A stretch of 42,756 nucleotides of DNA from contig JAFZUX010000016.1 of assembly GCA_017618115.1 (NCBI GenBank), forward strand, positions 1-42,756. The letters run 5' to 3'. Position numbers and translations under genes: made by a program. The notes under the pieces were generated by a model. The model did no database searches and was not told the origin of the DNA. It saw only the letters and a program-made list of their open reading frames with translations. Numbering within the stretch: position 1 is the stretch's first letter; each line of letters opens with the position of its first letter. This document shows positions 31,872 through 41,155 of the stretch, piece by piece. The stretch comes from Bacteroidales bacterium (GTDB lineage: Bacteria; Bacteroidota; Bacteroidia; Bacteroidales; UBA932).

Positions 31872-32567
31872 ATGTCCCTTACTGTAAGGCATACTTTCAA
31901 GAAGAATGAAAGAGTAACTTCACGCAGAGAGATACTTCAACTTGTCTCTCGGGGGCATCGCATTGAGTCCGCACCAATCCTTGCAAGATATATTGCAGCA
32001 GCAGAGAAGAGCGTTAACAAGGTAATGGTTGTTGCACCTAAGAAAAGCTTCAAAAGAGCGGTAGACCGTAACCTTCTAAAGCGCAGGATGAGAGAGGCTT
32101 ACCGCCTTCATAAAGATATCCTTCCTCAGCGTGGACTCTCCATAAGTCTTCTGTACGTAGCAAAGGAAATCCGTTCTTACAAAGAGATTGAGTCCGCCGT
32201 TGTTGAAATTCTGCAGAAGATTTCCGCAGCTACCCCATCAGACGGCAACTCCACCGGTACAGACAGTTCAGCAGATAGCTCCTCTTCAGCCAGTTGCGCT
32301 ACCAGCCGGCCAGCCGGCAGTTTTTGGAAAAAAGTGTGGCGGGGAGTGAAGGCTGTGTTGAGTTTTCCGTTTGTGCTGCTCATTAAGTTCTATCAGGTCT
32401 GCATATCTCCCTTAAAGCCTGCGAGTTGCCGCTTCACACCAACGTGCTCTCAATATGCTGTTGAGGCTTTCCGTAAGTACGGGCCGTTGAAGGGATTTTA
32501 CCTTGCCGCAAAAAGGATTCTCCGTTGCCATCCGTGGGGCGGCAGCGGCTATGACCCTGTTCCCTAG
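31872..32567 (+). CDS. rnpA-yidD: RnpA-YidD fusion (RNase P protein component fused to YidD)
   Basis: A 231-residue protein made of two proteins that are usually separate neighbours. Residues 1-117 are RnpA, the protein subunit of RNase P, with [15 protein letters not shown] and the RNA-binding [13 protein letters not shown] motif. Residues 118-150 are a Ser/Thr/Ala-rich linker. Residues 151-231 are YidD, a small factor that assists membrane protein insertion, with the amphipathic [19 protein letters not shown] helix, [15 protein letters not shown] and [16 protein letters not shown]. No stop or frameshift occurs between them. It begins three bases after hemD and converges on the OlsF-like gene. 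Confidence 0.88.
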   Translation: MSLTVRHTFKKNERVTSRREILQLVSRGHRIESAPILARYIAAAEKSVNKVMVVAPKKSFKRAVDRNLLKRRMREAYRLHKDILPQRGLSISLLYVAKEIRSYKEIESAVVEILQKISAATPSDGNSTGTDSSADSSSSASCATSRPAGSFWKKVWRGVKAVLSFPFVLLIKFYQVCISPLKPASCRFTPTCSQYAVEAFRKYGPLKGFYLAAKRILRCHPWGGSGYDPVP

Positions 32568-34354
32568 AGGTTAGCGCCGTAGAAACGGCGGTAGACAGGG
32601 GTGCGGTCTGCAAAGTCTTTGGAGAGCGTATCTACCTCATCTGTAGGCATATCCTCAAGAGCTAACAGGATAAGACCGTCCAGACAATCGTGGAAATCAG
32701 GGTCCACATTGTAGTCAATAATCTTTGCTCCAAGTTTGATGTATTTCTTCACCAGGGCAGGTAAGCGGTATTGGCCGCCGCTCATTCTAAGCAGGAAGCG
32801 GTCAAACATCTCAAGGTTGGTGGTCTTGCCGTAGAGCAGTGCGTTAACATCCACTCTGCCAAAGTCCGGAACAAACGGATGAACCGGATTTACCAGATTC
32901 TTATAACCCGGAGTGCAGTGATGTTCTCTTAGGTAGTGAACCATTAAGCTTCTGTAAAGCATAGGATACCAGGAACTTATACTTACAGGACCTATAAGGT
33001 AACGGTACTCCGGATACCTCATCATTGTATGGAGCAGCCCCTTAAAGAGGAGCATCAGCGCCAATGTATCTTTTTGGTGTTCAACGCTTACAAACGAGCG
33101 TCCCAACTCCACGCACTTTGAGAGAAGTTGGTGAGCCTCTTCGGTGTCATTGTAACGGAAGAGCATATCTGCATAGAAGCCGTGTATGCCCTTGGTTTTC
33201 AGAATCTCCTGTCCCATGCCCAGACGGTATGCTCCAACCAGCACCTTCTCCTTGGTGTTCCAAAGTATAAGCTGTTTGTAGTAATCGTCGTATGAGTCTG
33301 TATCCATGGTGAGATTGGTACCCTCACCTACAGCACGGAAGGCCTCCTCCCTCTTGCGGGCAATCTCTCGCATAAGGTTAGGAATATTCTGTTTGTCAAA
33401 GAGATAGCAGGAGGTCTCACCCACATCAAAGAGGTGGTCTCTCTCGTAATTCTCTTCCAACTCCTTGAGTATCAGATTTACATCTACCGGAGGTATTACC
33501 TCTGTGGTGTAGAAACTCTTGTCCTTCTCTTCAACGTTCGCCTCCAGCATATAGGAACGGCTCCTCAGATAGTGAGCCACAGCACGGTCATCTTTCTGTT
33601 TTTCAAGCTCCTGCGTGTTTATTACGGAGCCTACTCTCATCTTTATCACCTCACCCTTCTTGTCCAACATCTCGTGAGTAACGCGTAGGTCGCTCAGCTT
33701 GGTGCTTATCTTGGAGAGGAACTGGAAATACTTGGAGTTGTGGCCGTGGAAGTATACCGGAATCACCGGTGCCTTTGATTTTCTAATCTGACGGGCCAAC
33801 AGTATGTACCACTGCTTATCCTCCACAACCTTTCCCTGAGTGTTGTATGTGGAGACCTCTCCGGCAGGGAAGAGAACCAGTGCGCCGCCCTTACTCAAAT
33901 GCTCTTCTGCAGCTCTGTATCCCGATATGGAACCGGCTTCAAACTTTCCAAAGCCGTATGTGGTGGTACTCGCAATAAAGTTCTCCTTGGTGTTAGGAAT
34001 CTTTGCCAGAATGAGGTTGGTAAATATCTTAAGATCCGGTCTTACCTTACCCAGAACGCTCAGAGCAGCCATACCGTCCAGAGCACCAAACGGGTGGTTG
34101 GCAGTAAAGATCACCGCACCCTCTTTAGGAATGTTGGCCAGGGCCTCTTCATTGAGATTAATGGTAATCCCAAGATATTCAATAAGTTTTGCAGCAAACT
34201 CCACCCCCTCGTACTGGGAGATGTGCTTGTAAATCTCATTGAACTTACCCCAACCCGCAACCTTCATAGTAAGGCCGGAGAGCACTCTGCCCGTAAAACC
34301 CGGAATACCCAGCGAGTTCTTCAGTTCGTTTTTATTGTTTACTTTTGCACACAT
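32564..34354 (-). CDS. OlsF-like bifunctional acyltransferase (PlsC + GNAT hemolysin domains)
   Basis: About 596 residues. The N-terminal part (about 15-280) is a PlsC-type O-acyltransferase with [14 protein letters not shown] in place of the usual HX4D box and the FPAGEVSTY motif. The C-terminal part (about 310-580) is the hemolysin-like GNAT N-acyltransferase (OlsB/GlsB), with [22 protein letters not shown]. The same pair is separate as GlsA and GlsB in Bacteroides, making glycine lipids, and fused as OlsF making ornithine lipids. Which amino acid is acylated is not decided by sequence. An upstream ATG at 34366 is possible; a TATCTTTG box at 34382-34375 leaves it almost no leader, so 34354 is preferred. 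Confidence 0.82.
   Translation of the reverse strand: MCAKVNNKNELKNSLGIPGFTGRVLSGLTMKVAGWGKFNEIYKHISQYEGVEFAAKLIEYLGITINLNEEALANIPKEGAVIFTANHPFGALDGMAALSVLGKVRPDLKIFTNLILAKIPNTKENFIASTTTYGFGKFEAGSISGYRAAEEHLSKGGALVLFPAGEVSTYNTQGKVVEDKQWYILLARQIRKSKAPVIPVYFHGHNSKYFQFLSKISTKLSDLRVTHEMLDKKGEVIKMRVGSVINTQELEKQKDDRAVAHYLRSRSYMLEANVEEKDKSFYTTEVIPPVDVNLILKELEENYERDHLFDVGETSCYLFDKQNIPNLMREIARKREEAFRAVGEGTNLTMDTDSYDDYYKQLILWNTKEKVLVGAYRLGMGQEILKTKGIHGFYADMLFRYNDTEEAHQLLSKCVELGRSFVSVEHQKDTLALMLLFKGLLHTMMRYPEYRYLIGPVSISSWYPMLYRSLMVHYLREHHCTPGYKNLVNPVHPFVPDFGRVDVNALLYGKTTNLEMFDRFLLRMSGGQYRLPALVKKYIKLGAKIIDYNVDPDFHDCLDGLILLALEDMPTDEVDTLSKDFADRTPVYRRFYGANL
34340..34347 (+). promoter_or_regulatory. -7 element of uvrC
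   Basis: TACTTTTG, 13 bases before the uvrC ATG at 34361; it lies within the 5' end of the oppositely oriented acyltransferase gene. Confidence 0.5.
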
Positions 34355-34360
34355 CGGCTT

Positions 34361-36247
34361 ATGCAAATTCTAGACAAAGATAGAATAAAAAAGGAGATTC
34401 TGCCCCTACTTCCGTTCCTTCCCGGCGTCTATAGGTTTTTAGACTCATCGGGGAAGATAATCTATGTGGGAAAGGCCAAAAATCTTAAGAAGAGAGTCTC
34501 CTCCTACTTTGTTGCGGAGAGCCGTCTGAACGCCAAAACTCAGGTCCTTGTAAGCAAGATTGCAAACGTTGAATACACGGTTGTGGAAAACGAGCAGGAC
34601 GCCTTCCTTCTGGAGAACAACCTCATTAAGGAAAACCAGCCGCGTTACAACATTATGCTCAAAGACAGCAAGACCTATCCGTGGATTTGCATAAAGGCGG
34701 AACCTTTCCCAAGAGTCTTCATAACAAGACGCGTTACAAGAGACGGTTCGCTCTATTTTGGCCCCTACAGTTCAGCCACTTACGCGCATCAGTTGATAGA
34801 GATGTTTCACACTCTCTTCCGTCTTAGAACCTGTGCGTTGAAGTTGAACAAGGAGGATATTGCGGCGGGAAAGTTTAAGGAGTGTCTGAATTGGCACATA
34901 CAAAAATGTGATGCACCGTGCATTGGAAAAATAACTGAAGAGGAGTATTCGGAAAACATTGAGGCGGTAAAGAATATTCTAAAGGGCAACAGTTCCCAGA
35001 TGATACGCCTCTTTAAGGAGAAGATGATGCACGCCTCTGATTATCTGAACTTTGAAGAGGCGCAACTCTACAAGGAGAGGATGGAACTTTTGGGAGCGCA
35101 CTACAACAAATCACTCATAGTTCAATCCAATCTTACAAACCTTGATGTCTTCTCCATTCTCTTTACGGACAAGATTGGAGAAAAGAGCAAGAGCGCCTCT
35201 GCGTTCGGCAACTTTATGAGAGTGACCAACGGCTGCATAACCCGAGTGTTGAATTTGGAACTCAAAACTGCTGAAGATTTAAGCAACGGAGAAATATCCA
35301 CGGAGCAGGAGGAGGCCCTAACGCACTTTATCTTAAGCGTTTACAATATACTTGCGGAGGCCGGCGAGAAGCCTTGCCGCCAGATACTTGTACCGTTTAT
35401 GCCGGCCGGCGGAATCCTCTCTTCCGAGCATGAAATTCATATCCCGATGCGTGGAGACAAACTCTCCCTTTTGGAACTCTCTACTAAAAACGCTCGCGAG
35501 TTTATGCTGCAAGCCCTTAAGCAAGAGGCTCTTAAAAATCCCGATGAGAAAAAAAGTATTGGAGTTGAGATGCTCAAGAGAGACCTTCACCTTAAGGAAT
35601 ACCCTGTGCACATTGAATGTTTTGACAACTCTAACATACAGGGAACCAACCCGGTAGCCTCATGCGTAGTTTTCAAAAACGGCAAACCGTCCAAGAAAGA
35701 TTACCGCAAGTTCAATATAAAAACCGTTGTGGGTGCAAACGATTTTGCCTCTATGCACGAGGTGGTTTTCAGAAGATATTCCAGACTGTTAAATGAAGGA
35801 GAACCGCTTCCTAATCTTGTAGTAGTTGACGGCGGACGTGGACAGTTAGACTTTGCATACCAGGCACTTACGGAGTTGGGCCTGGAGAAGAAACTCCCTA
35901 TCATAGGCATAGCAAAAAGATTGGAGGAACTTATCCGTCCCGGAGATCCGAACCCTCTCTTCCTGGATAAAAACTCCCCGTCTCTTAAACTCATTATGCA
36001 ACTCAGAGATGAGGCTCACCGCTTTGGAATCACCTTCCACAGAAGCCTAAGAAGCAAAGGCCAGATAAAGTCTGAACTCTCTGAGATAAAGGGGATTGGA
36101 GAAACCACTATACAAAAACTCCTGCAACACTTCCGCAGCGTTGCAAGAGTTAAGAAGGCAAGTTTTGAGGAACTTTCATCCGTGGTAGGAAAATCCTACG
36201 CCCGGAAAATCTCAGACTACTTTCTATCTGAAAGAGATTCCGAATAA
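34361..36247 (+). CDS. uvrC: excinuclease ABC subunit C
   Basis: A 628-residue UvrC, the nuclease that cuts on both sides of a lesion in nucleotide excision repair. The GIY-YIG domain is at the N-terminus (GVYRFLDSSGKIIYVGKAK). It is followed by a UVR coiled coil (about 200-240), the RNase H-like nuclease with FDNSNIQGTNPVAS and VVDGGRGQL, and a C-terminal helix-hairpin-helix pair (IKGIGETTIQKLL). The frame is open far upstream, but only the ATG at 34361 gives the family N-terminus. Its first bases contain the promoter box of the divergent acyltransferase, and its 3' end overlaps the convergent gene by 24 bases. Confidence 0.94.
   Translation: MQILDKDRIKKEILPLLPFLPGVYRFLDSSGKIIYVGKAKNLKKRVSSYFVAESRLNAKTQVLVSKIANVEYTVVENEQDAFLLENNLIKENQPRYNIMLKDSKTYPWICIKAEPFPRVFITRRVTRDGSLYFGPYSSATYAHQLIEMFHTLFRLRTCALKLNKEDIAAGKFKECLNWHIQKCDAPCIGKITEEEYSENIEAVKNILKGNSSQMIRLFKEKMMHASDYLNFEEAQLYKERMELLGAHYNKSLIVQSNLTNLDVFSILFTDKIGEKSKSASAFGNFMRVTNGCITRVLNLELKTAEDLSNGEISTEQEEALTHFILSVYNILAEAGEKPCRQILVPFMPAGGILSSEHEIHIPMRGDKLSLLELSTKNAREFMLQALKQEALKNPDEKKSIGVEMLKRDLHLKEYPVHIECFDNSNIQGTNPVASCVVFKNGKPSKKDYRKFNIKTVVGANDFASMHEVVFRRYSRLLNEGEPLPNLVVVDGGRGQLDFAYQALTELGLEKKLPIIGIAKRLEELIRPGDPNPLFLDKNSPSLKLIMQLRDEAHRFGITFHRSLRSKGQIKSELSEIKGIGETTIQKLLQHFRSVARVKKASFEELSSVVGKSYARKISDYFLSERDSE
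34375..34382 (-). promoter_or_regulatory. -7 element of the OlsF-like gene, inside uvrC
   Basis: TATCTTTG on the minus strand lies within codons 5-8 of uvrC. The divergent transcripts therefore overlap at their 5' ends. Confidence 0.45.
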
Positions 36248-39200
36248 AAGTCCTATGTAATCTTTACGGCCGTTGCCGTCATAAATTGCCGGAGTTGCAT
36301 TACCCATATCTCCCGGCTTGTTGGTTCTTGCATAGCGAATTCCAATCTCCAACGGGAATCCGATTCTGAAGAAGTTTCCGACTATTGTAACATCCGCTCC
36401 GTATGAGAAACGGTTGTGCCAATTCCACACCATAGTATTATTGAACTGACTGATAGTGTGAGGAATCTCCACGCGTCCGTAATCTATGAACGGAATAACC
36501 TTCAGTTGTTTCAGGTATGCAAAGAAGCCCAAACTGACATCTCCCAAATAGATAGGAATTGCATAGTCTGCAGTTGCGCGGAAATAGTTGCGGCCGTAGA
36601 AATCCTCCGTAAAGCCTCTAGGCATAGAGAGAATGTTATCCATCCAAAGAAGCTTACCCTCAACGTCTTGTCTCTGATAAGCGGCACTTAGTCTCAGCCC
36701 CTGGTTGAATCCCAATCCAGGCAGATAGCCGTAAAGTATTCCGGCATAGACATTTCCAAAGTTGCTTCCGCCGTCCATATTGAACATACCTGCAAGAGAA
36801 GCACCAATTCCCAACCTAGGATATATCTGAGAACGAGCCATATCCATAGTGTTAACAATGTTAAGGCCGGCAATAAAGTTGTTTCTTTCTATCTGACGGA
36901 AAGTGACTCTGTTAAAGTTTACCTCCGGAATAGACTCGTCATTTCTGTAAGTCCAGGCAATGTAAGGTTCCACCTCCAACTCAGATTTGAAGAGGTCAAA
37001 TTCCTGAGGAACGGATATGGTTACCTGAGAGCGGAAGGAGTACTTGTTGTTGGAAATCATTGCCTTGTCATTAAAGTGAGCGTCAGCCTCAATGACCGGA
37101 TACCACCCTGAATATGAGAAGGCTGCGTGAGCGGCGTGGAGATTCCTCGTTGGAGTTCCCAACCTTGAAGCTCTCTGATATGAGTAGGCCGCCATTGCTC
37201 TCATAGTTCCCAAAGTGTTCTGTGAATAGAACGTTACACCCAATCCGTTCTCCTCAACAAACTCATTGCCCGATGTCTCCCCGGTAAGCTGAGTGTAAGC
37301 CGGATACCAGGAGTGAATGCGGAAGGCGTGAGCTATGCGGCTGTAATCCTCTTCTACATAACTGTTTGCCTCTGCCTCTATCTTTTCCTCCGCGATAGGA
37401 TTATCCCATTTTTCTTTGTATTGACGGCTCAGCTCTTCTGCCAAAGGATAGGTGAATTCCAAACCTGGAGCAACATCTACGCTTACAAGTTTCTCCTTGA
37501 ACGGGAAGCAACCTTTGTCTCCCACTCCGCGTGAGATGTAAACTACATCATCCTCGCAATCAGAAACATAGAAGTTATCAATATTGTCAGCCAAAGAAGC
37601 CAGACGCACCTTGCAATCCGTTACATCCATACGGCAGAGGTTGGTGTTTCCAAAGTAATCGGTAACAAAGAAGACCTCGTTGCCCTTGCTCTTAAGTTTG
37701 GAGATTGTATGATATGACGGCTCAATAAGAGTTCTGGTAAAATACTTTCCGCCGTCTTTCCAAGCCTTCTTTAAGGCAAGTCCCTCATCCGTAACCACGG
37801 TGTAGATAATCTCCTTACCCACTGATGTAAAGGAGGTTGCCTGCCCCTCCACCGGATATTCCGGAAGAGAAGAGACATCCTCGTTTTCATTATCCAGATA
37901 ATATATTGGAGTAATGTTGGATGAGGCGTGCATGGTAGAAGGATCATAAGTAATGGCGTACATCACAGGACGCCCATCTACCATAACTACCGCAGGTTCA
38001 TTAAGATAGCCGCCCTCTCTGGAGGTGAACTCTCCAATGACGTCTATATCCTCTTTCTCTTTAATGTTGTATCCTGCAATAATGCTTCTTTTGATTTGTC
38101 CCCAGCGGGAGTTTGACCTAATCTCAGATTTCCACAAAACTCCATCGTGATAATAGAAATTCTCCGTGCCTTCAAAATAGGTTAGAATTTTATGCTTCCA
38201 CTCTCCGTTCTCCTTTGTCATAAGAACAAGATAAGGGCTTGTTCCATAACCCTCTACAACAGCAACAACGGAGTCTTTTCCAATCTCCACAGGAGCCTTG
38301 TAAATTGTAAAGTATCCCCTCTTTTCACCGCTTCTTGCAAGAGGATTTGCATTCAAACTCTCAGGTGAGTAGTTGCTTTCTGAGCGCAGGTTGTTCAGAA
38401 GATTTATGAACTCCTTGTTTGAGTTGAGTTCCATAAAGTTATGGAGTTCATCCTCTGCAACATACTTTCTGTGAGTCTTGCCGCTGCCCGCCTTAAAGGC
38501 AGATGCAACTACGTTTGCACTAAGGAAGTGATTGACTTCGTAGTTGAGAATTTTGTGAGTGAGATTTACGTCCTTGCTTCTGTATCTTGCAAGTGAGTTA
38601 ATCATATAACCCACATCGTAAGCGCTTGGAGAAAAAGCCTTTAGAGAGCCAAGGCGCCAGCGGTCCCAACTGCGCTGCTTTCCGTAAAAGTATTTGGAAA
38701 GGTCAGTTTCACCATCGGGAATAATACAACGAAGAGAGCGGGAGAGGAACCCTGCACTGCGGCCTCGCCCACCGCGGCTCATCTCTGTCTCTGCCACCAC
38801 GGCGTCTCCCTCTAACATCCAGACAGAAGGGTAGATAGAGCTTGCACTTCCAATAACTTGATCTCCGGCAAACCAATAGAGAACTTTAAAGATTCCGCGG
38901 TTAAAGTGGGCCATCTGCCAGGCGTGTCTTCCTTCGTGAGTGGCAAGGGAGACATCCCACGGCTCGGTGGAGATGATAGAGGTTGGCGGAAGGGCAAAAA
39001 AGTCTATCTGACGGGGCGCCCAAACGGAAACTCCGTTACTCTGAGCGTTGAAGGGGTGCAGAACCGTAGGGAAACGTTTAGGGATTCCGTAGGTGAGTCT
39101 TACGGAGTCATTCTGAACTCCGTAGGCCAACTCCATCATTGCCAGATATTTGCTTGCGGCCTCCTTTCCAAACCGTCCGTTAAGGTTTCCGCCAAAACGG

Positions 39201-39376
39201 CTCAGCTTTACAACGGAGGTACTGTCCGGGTAGAGAATTGAAAAGTGGGCGGACTTCAGAATCTTCCACTTAACCCCCGCAGGCTCGTTTCCTATATCGT
39301 AAAATTGAGAAAATGCCGGTGCTGCCAGCAGCAGAGCAGCAGCCAAGGTCAATATCTTTCTTCCTAAAAATCTCAT
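36224..39376 (-). CDS. secreted metallopeptidase-like / beta-barrel outer-membrane protein
   Basis: A 1050-residue exported protein with a signal peptide (about 1-23, ending PAFSQ). Residues 30-250 resemble a gluzincin metallopeptidase: HEGRH (147-151) fits HExxH and Glu189 in WMLEGDAVVAE fits the third zinc ligand. Residues 330-650 show repeated four-strand segments like a TolB-type beta-propeller, and the last 350 or so alternate as amphipathic strands of an outer-membrane barrel ending in Phe-Arg. A peptidase, propeller and barrel in one chain is unusual. The function is unknown. The 3' end overlaps uvrC by 24 bases. Confidence 0.72.
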   Translation of the reverse strand: MRFLGRKILTLAAALLLAAPAFSQFYDIGNEPAGVKWKILKSAHFSILYPDSTSVVKLSRFGGNLNGRFGKEAASKYLAMMELAYGVQNDSVRLTYGIPKRFPTVLHPFNAQSNGVSVWAPRQIDFFALPPTSIISTEPWDVSLATHEGRHAWQMAHFNRGIFKVLYWFAGDQVIGSASSIYPSVWMLEGDAVVAETEMSRGGRGRSAGFLSRSLRCIIPDGETDLSKYFYGKQRSWDRWRLGSLKAFSPSAYDVGYMINSLARYRSKDVNLTHKILNYEVNHFLSANVVASAFKAGSGKTHRKYVAEDELHNFMELNSNKEFINLLNNLRSESNYSPESLNANPLARSGEKRGYFTIYKAPVEIGKDSVVAVVEGYGTSPYLVLMTKENGEWKHKILTYFEGTENFYYHDGVLWKSEIRSNSRWGQIKRSIIAGYNIKEKEDIDVIGEFTSREGGYLNEPAVVMVDGRPVMYAITYDPSTMHASSNITPIYYLDNENEDVSSLPEYPVEGQATSFTSVGKEIIYTVVTDEGLALKKAWKDGGKYFTRTLIEPSYHTISKLKSKGNEVFFVTDYFGNTNLCRMDVTDCKVRLASLADNIDNFYVSDCEDDVVYISRGVGDKGCFPFKEKLVSVDVAPGLEFTYPLAEELSRQYKEKWDNPIAEEKIEAEANSYVEEDYSRIAHAFRIHSWYPAYTQLTGETSGNEFVEENGLGVTFYSQNTLGTMRAMAAYSYQRASRLGTPTRNLHAAHAAFSYSGWYPVIEADAHFNDKAMISNNKYSFRSQVTISVPQEFDLFKSELEVEPYIAWTYRNDESIPEVNFNRVTFRQIERNNFIAGLNIVNTMDMARSQIYPRLGIGASLAGMFNMDGGSNFGNVYAGILYGYLPGLGFNQGLRLSAAYQRQDVEGKLLWMDNILSMPRGFTEDFYGRNYFRATADYAIPIYLGDVSLGFFAYLKQLKVIPFIDYGRVEIPHTISQFNNTMVWNWHNRFSYGADVTIVGNFFRIGFPLEIGIRYARTNKPGDMGNATPAIYDGNGRKDYIGLLFGISFR

Positions 39377-39394
39377 AATTGTAAAAATTTGGGG

Positions 39395-39402
39395 CCAAGA
39401 TA
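39395..39402 (-). promoter_or_regulatory. near-consensus -7 element TATCTTGG
   Basis: One mismatch to TAnnTTTG, 18 bases before the ATG at 39376 on the minus strand. Confidence 0.35.
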
Positions 39403-39435
39403 GCCATTTTATTTTTCAGGCTCAATTATTAGAAT

Positions 39436-39443
39436 TATATTTG
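39436..39443 (+). promoter_or_regulatory. -7 element of the Na/Pi transporter gene
   Basis: TATATTTG, followed by TTGAG and the ATG at 39449; TTTT (39412-39415) lies 20 bases upstream as a weak -33. Five-base spacing predicts a leaderless message. Confidence 0.5.
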
Positions 39444-39448
39444 TTGAG

Positions 39449-41137
39449 ATGAACATTGCATTATCATTATTCAAACTGTTCGGCTCACTTGCTCTATTCC
39501 TCTTTGGAATGACAATGATGAGTGAGAACCTTCAGAAGGTTGCCGGAGACAAACTCAGAAGTTTCCTGGCAATGATGACATCAAATGCATTCAAGAGAAT
39601 TCTCACCGGTCTCACAATTACCGCCTGCATACAATCATCCGCTGCAACAACCTTAATGGTTGTAAGTTTCGTAAACGCAGGACTTTTGAGTCTGGCACAA
39701 TCTATAGGAGTTATAATGGGAGCCAACATAGGAACTACGGTTTCTGCCTGGCTCTTCTCTTTGGTAGGTTTCCGCGGAGGTATTGCCACGGTTGCCGTAC
39801 CGCTCATTGCCGTAGGATTTATCCTCACAATGTTCAAATCCAAGAAGAGAAAATCCATTGGCTCCATGATTATGGGATTCGCCATTATGTTCCTGGGACT
39901 CAGCATGGTACAGAGTTCTGTAGACCCTGCTATTTTGGAGAAGACCAAGGAACTCATTAACGGTTGGAGCGTTTACGGTTTCTGGAGCGTATTGCTCTGC
40001 GTGCTAATAGGAACCGTAATCACCATACTGTTGCAATCTTCCGCAGCCACTATGGCTCTGACACTTATGATGTGTAACAACGGCCTCAACTTTGAACTTG
40101 GAGCCGCCCTTGTGCTTGGAGAAAACATAGGAACTACACTCACCGCCAACATAGCCGCCTCTGTTGCAAACATCTCCGCAAGACGAGCCGCGGCCGGCCA
40201 CGCCTTCTTCAACCTCTTTGGAGTCTTATGGGTACTCATCTTATACCACCCGTTCTTATGGGTTGTCTCTAAGGTGATTATGGCGGTTGGACTGGATAAT
40301 CCGCTCTCCGGAAGTGCCTCCAGTTTCTCAATACTCTGTTCTATCGCGATGGTTCATACCCTCTTCAATGTGAGCAACACCGCCATTTTAGTGGGCTTTA
40401 CCAACCGCATTGTAAAGTTTGTCACCAAGTTGCTGCCGGGCAAGCCGGAAGACGAGGGCTACCGCCTGCAGTACATTCAGGGAGGCCCGCTCTCTACCGC
40501 AGAGTTGTCACTTGAGCAGGCAAAGGGTGAGATACTGCACTTTGAGCAAATCTGCAGGGAGCAGTATAACTATGCCGTTGAGTGTCTGAACACTACAGAC
40601 CCGGACAAGTTTGACGAACTCTATCACAAACTTGAACATTACGAGCAGATAACAGATAAGATTGAGTTTGAAATTGCCAAATATCTCAACGATGTTTCCG
40701 AGTGGGATCTCTCTGAGGAATCCGCCCGCCGCATTCAGGCAATGTTCAAGGTTATCAGCGAGTTGGAGAGTATTGGAGACAGCGGTTTCAACTTTGGCCG
40801 CATACTCCAGAGACGCAACATCCACGGCGCTGCTTTTGATGAGGTTATGCTTGCCAAACTCAACAACATGATGCAGCTCATCTTCACCGGCTTTGATGCA
40901 ATGGAAGAGAACCTCAAACTCGGCTACGATTCCATCACCAACATTGCCAACGCACAGGATGTTGAGCAGCAGATTAACGAGTACCGCAACTCCCTCAAGG
41001 AGGAGCACCTCCTCAACCTTGAGAACAACACATACAGCTATCTTACAGGAGTTTACTACATGGACCTCATCAACGAATGCGAACACGTTGGAGACTTCAT
41101 GATCAACATCTCCGAGGCCATCATAGAGATAAAGTAA
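39449..41137 (+). CDS. Na/Pi cotransporter family protein with PhoU-like domain
   Basis: A 562-residue PNaS-family transporter. Two inverted halves each carry the QSSAATT signature (CIQSSAATTLMVV near residue 62 and LLQSSAATMALTL near 195) with GANIGTT and GENIGTT. About nine to ten membrane segments occupy the first 330 residues. The last 200 or so are a helical PhoU-like domain that probably senses phosphate status. It imports phosphate with Na+ or exports it. It is divergent from the outer-membrane protein gene and followed after 18 bases by the AraC gene. Confidence 0.92.
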   Translation: MNIALSLFKLFGSLALFLFGMTMMSENLQKVAGDKLRSFLAMMTSNAFKRILTGLTITACIQSSAATTLMVVSFVNAGLLSLAQSIGVIMGANIGTTVSAWLFSLVGFRGGIATVAVPLIAVGFILTMFKSKKRKSIGSMIMGFAIMFLGLSMVQSSVDPAILEKTKELINGWSVYGFWSVLLCVLIGTVITILLQSSAATMALTLMMCNNGLNFELGAALVLGENIGTTLTANIAASVANISARRAAAGHAFFNLFGVLWVLILYHPFLWVVSKVIMAVGLDNPLSGSASSFSILCSIAMVHTLFNVSNTAILVGFTNRIVKFVTKLLPGKPEDEGYRLQYIQGGPLSTAELSLEQAKGEILHFEQICREQYNYAVECLNTTDPDKFDELYHKLEHYEQITDKIEFEIAKYLNDVSEWDLSEESARRIQAMFKVISELESIGDSGFNFGRILQRRNIHGAAFDEVMLAKLNNMMQLIFTGFDAMEENLKLGYDSITNIANAQDVEQQINEYRNSLKEEHLLNLENNTYSYLTGVYYMDLINECEHVGDFMINISEAIIEIK

Positions 41138-41155
41138 AATGAGGCCGAATTCCCT

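Noticed and set aside
30774-31900. Two long minus-strand frames opposite the hemD tail, rich in Phe, Leu and Cys
   Set aside because: They are the complement of the Lys/Ala/Pro repeat codons; the repetitive hydrophobic translation follows from that and has no start context.
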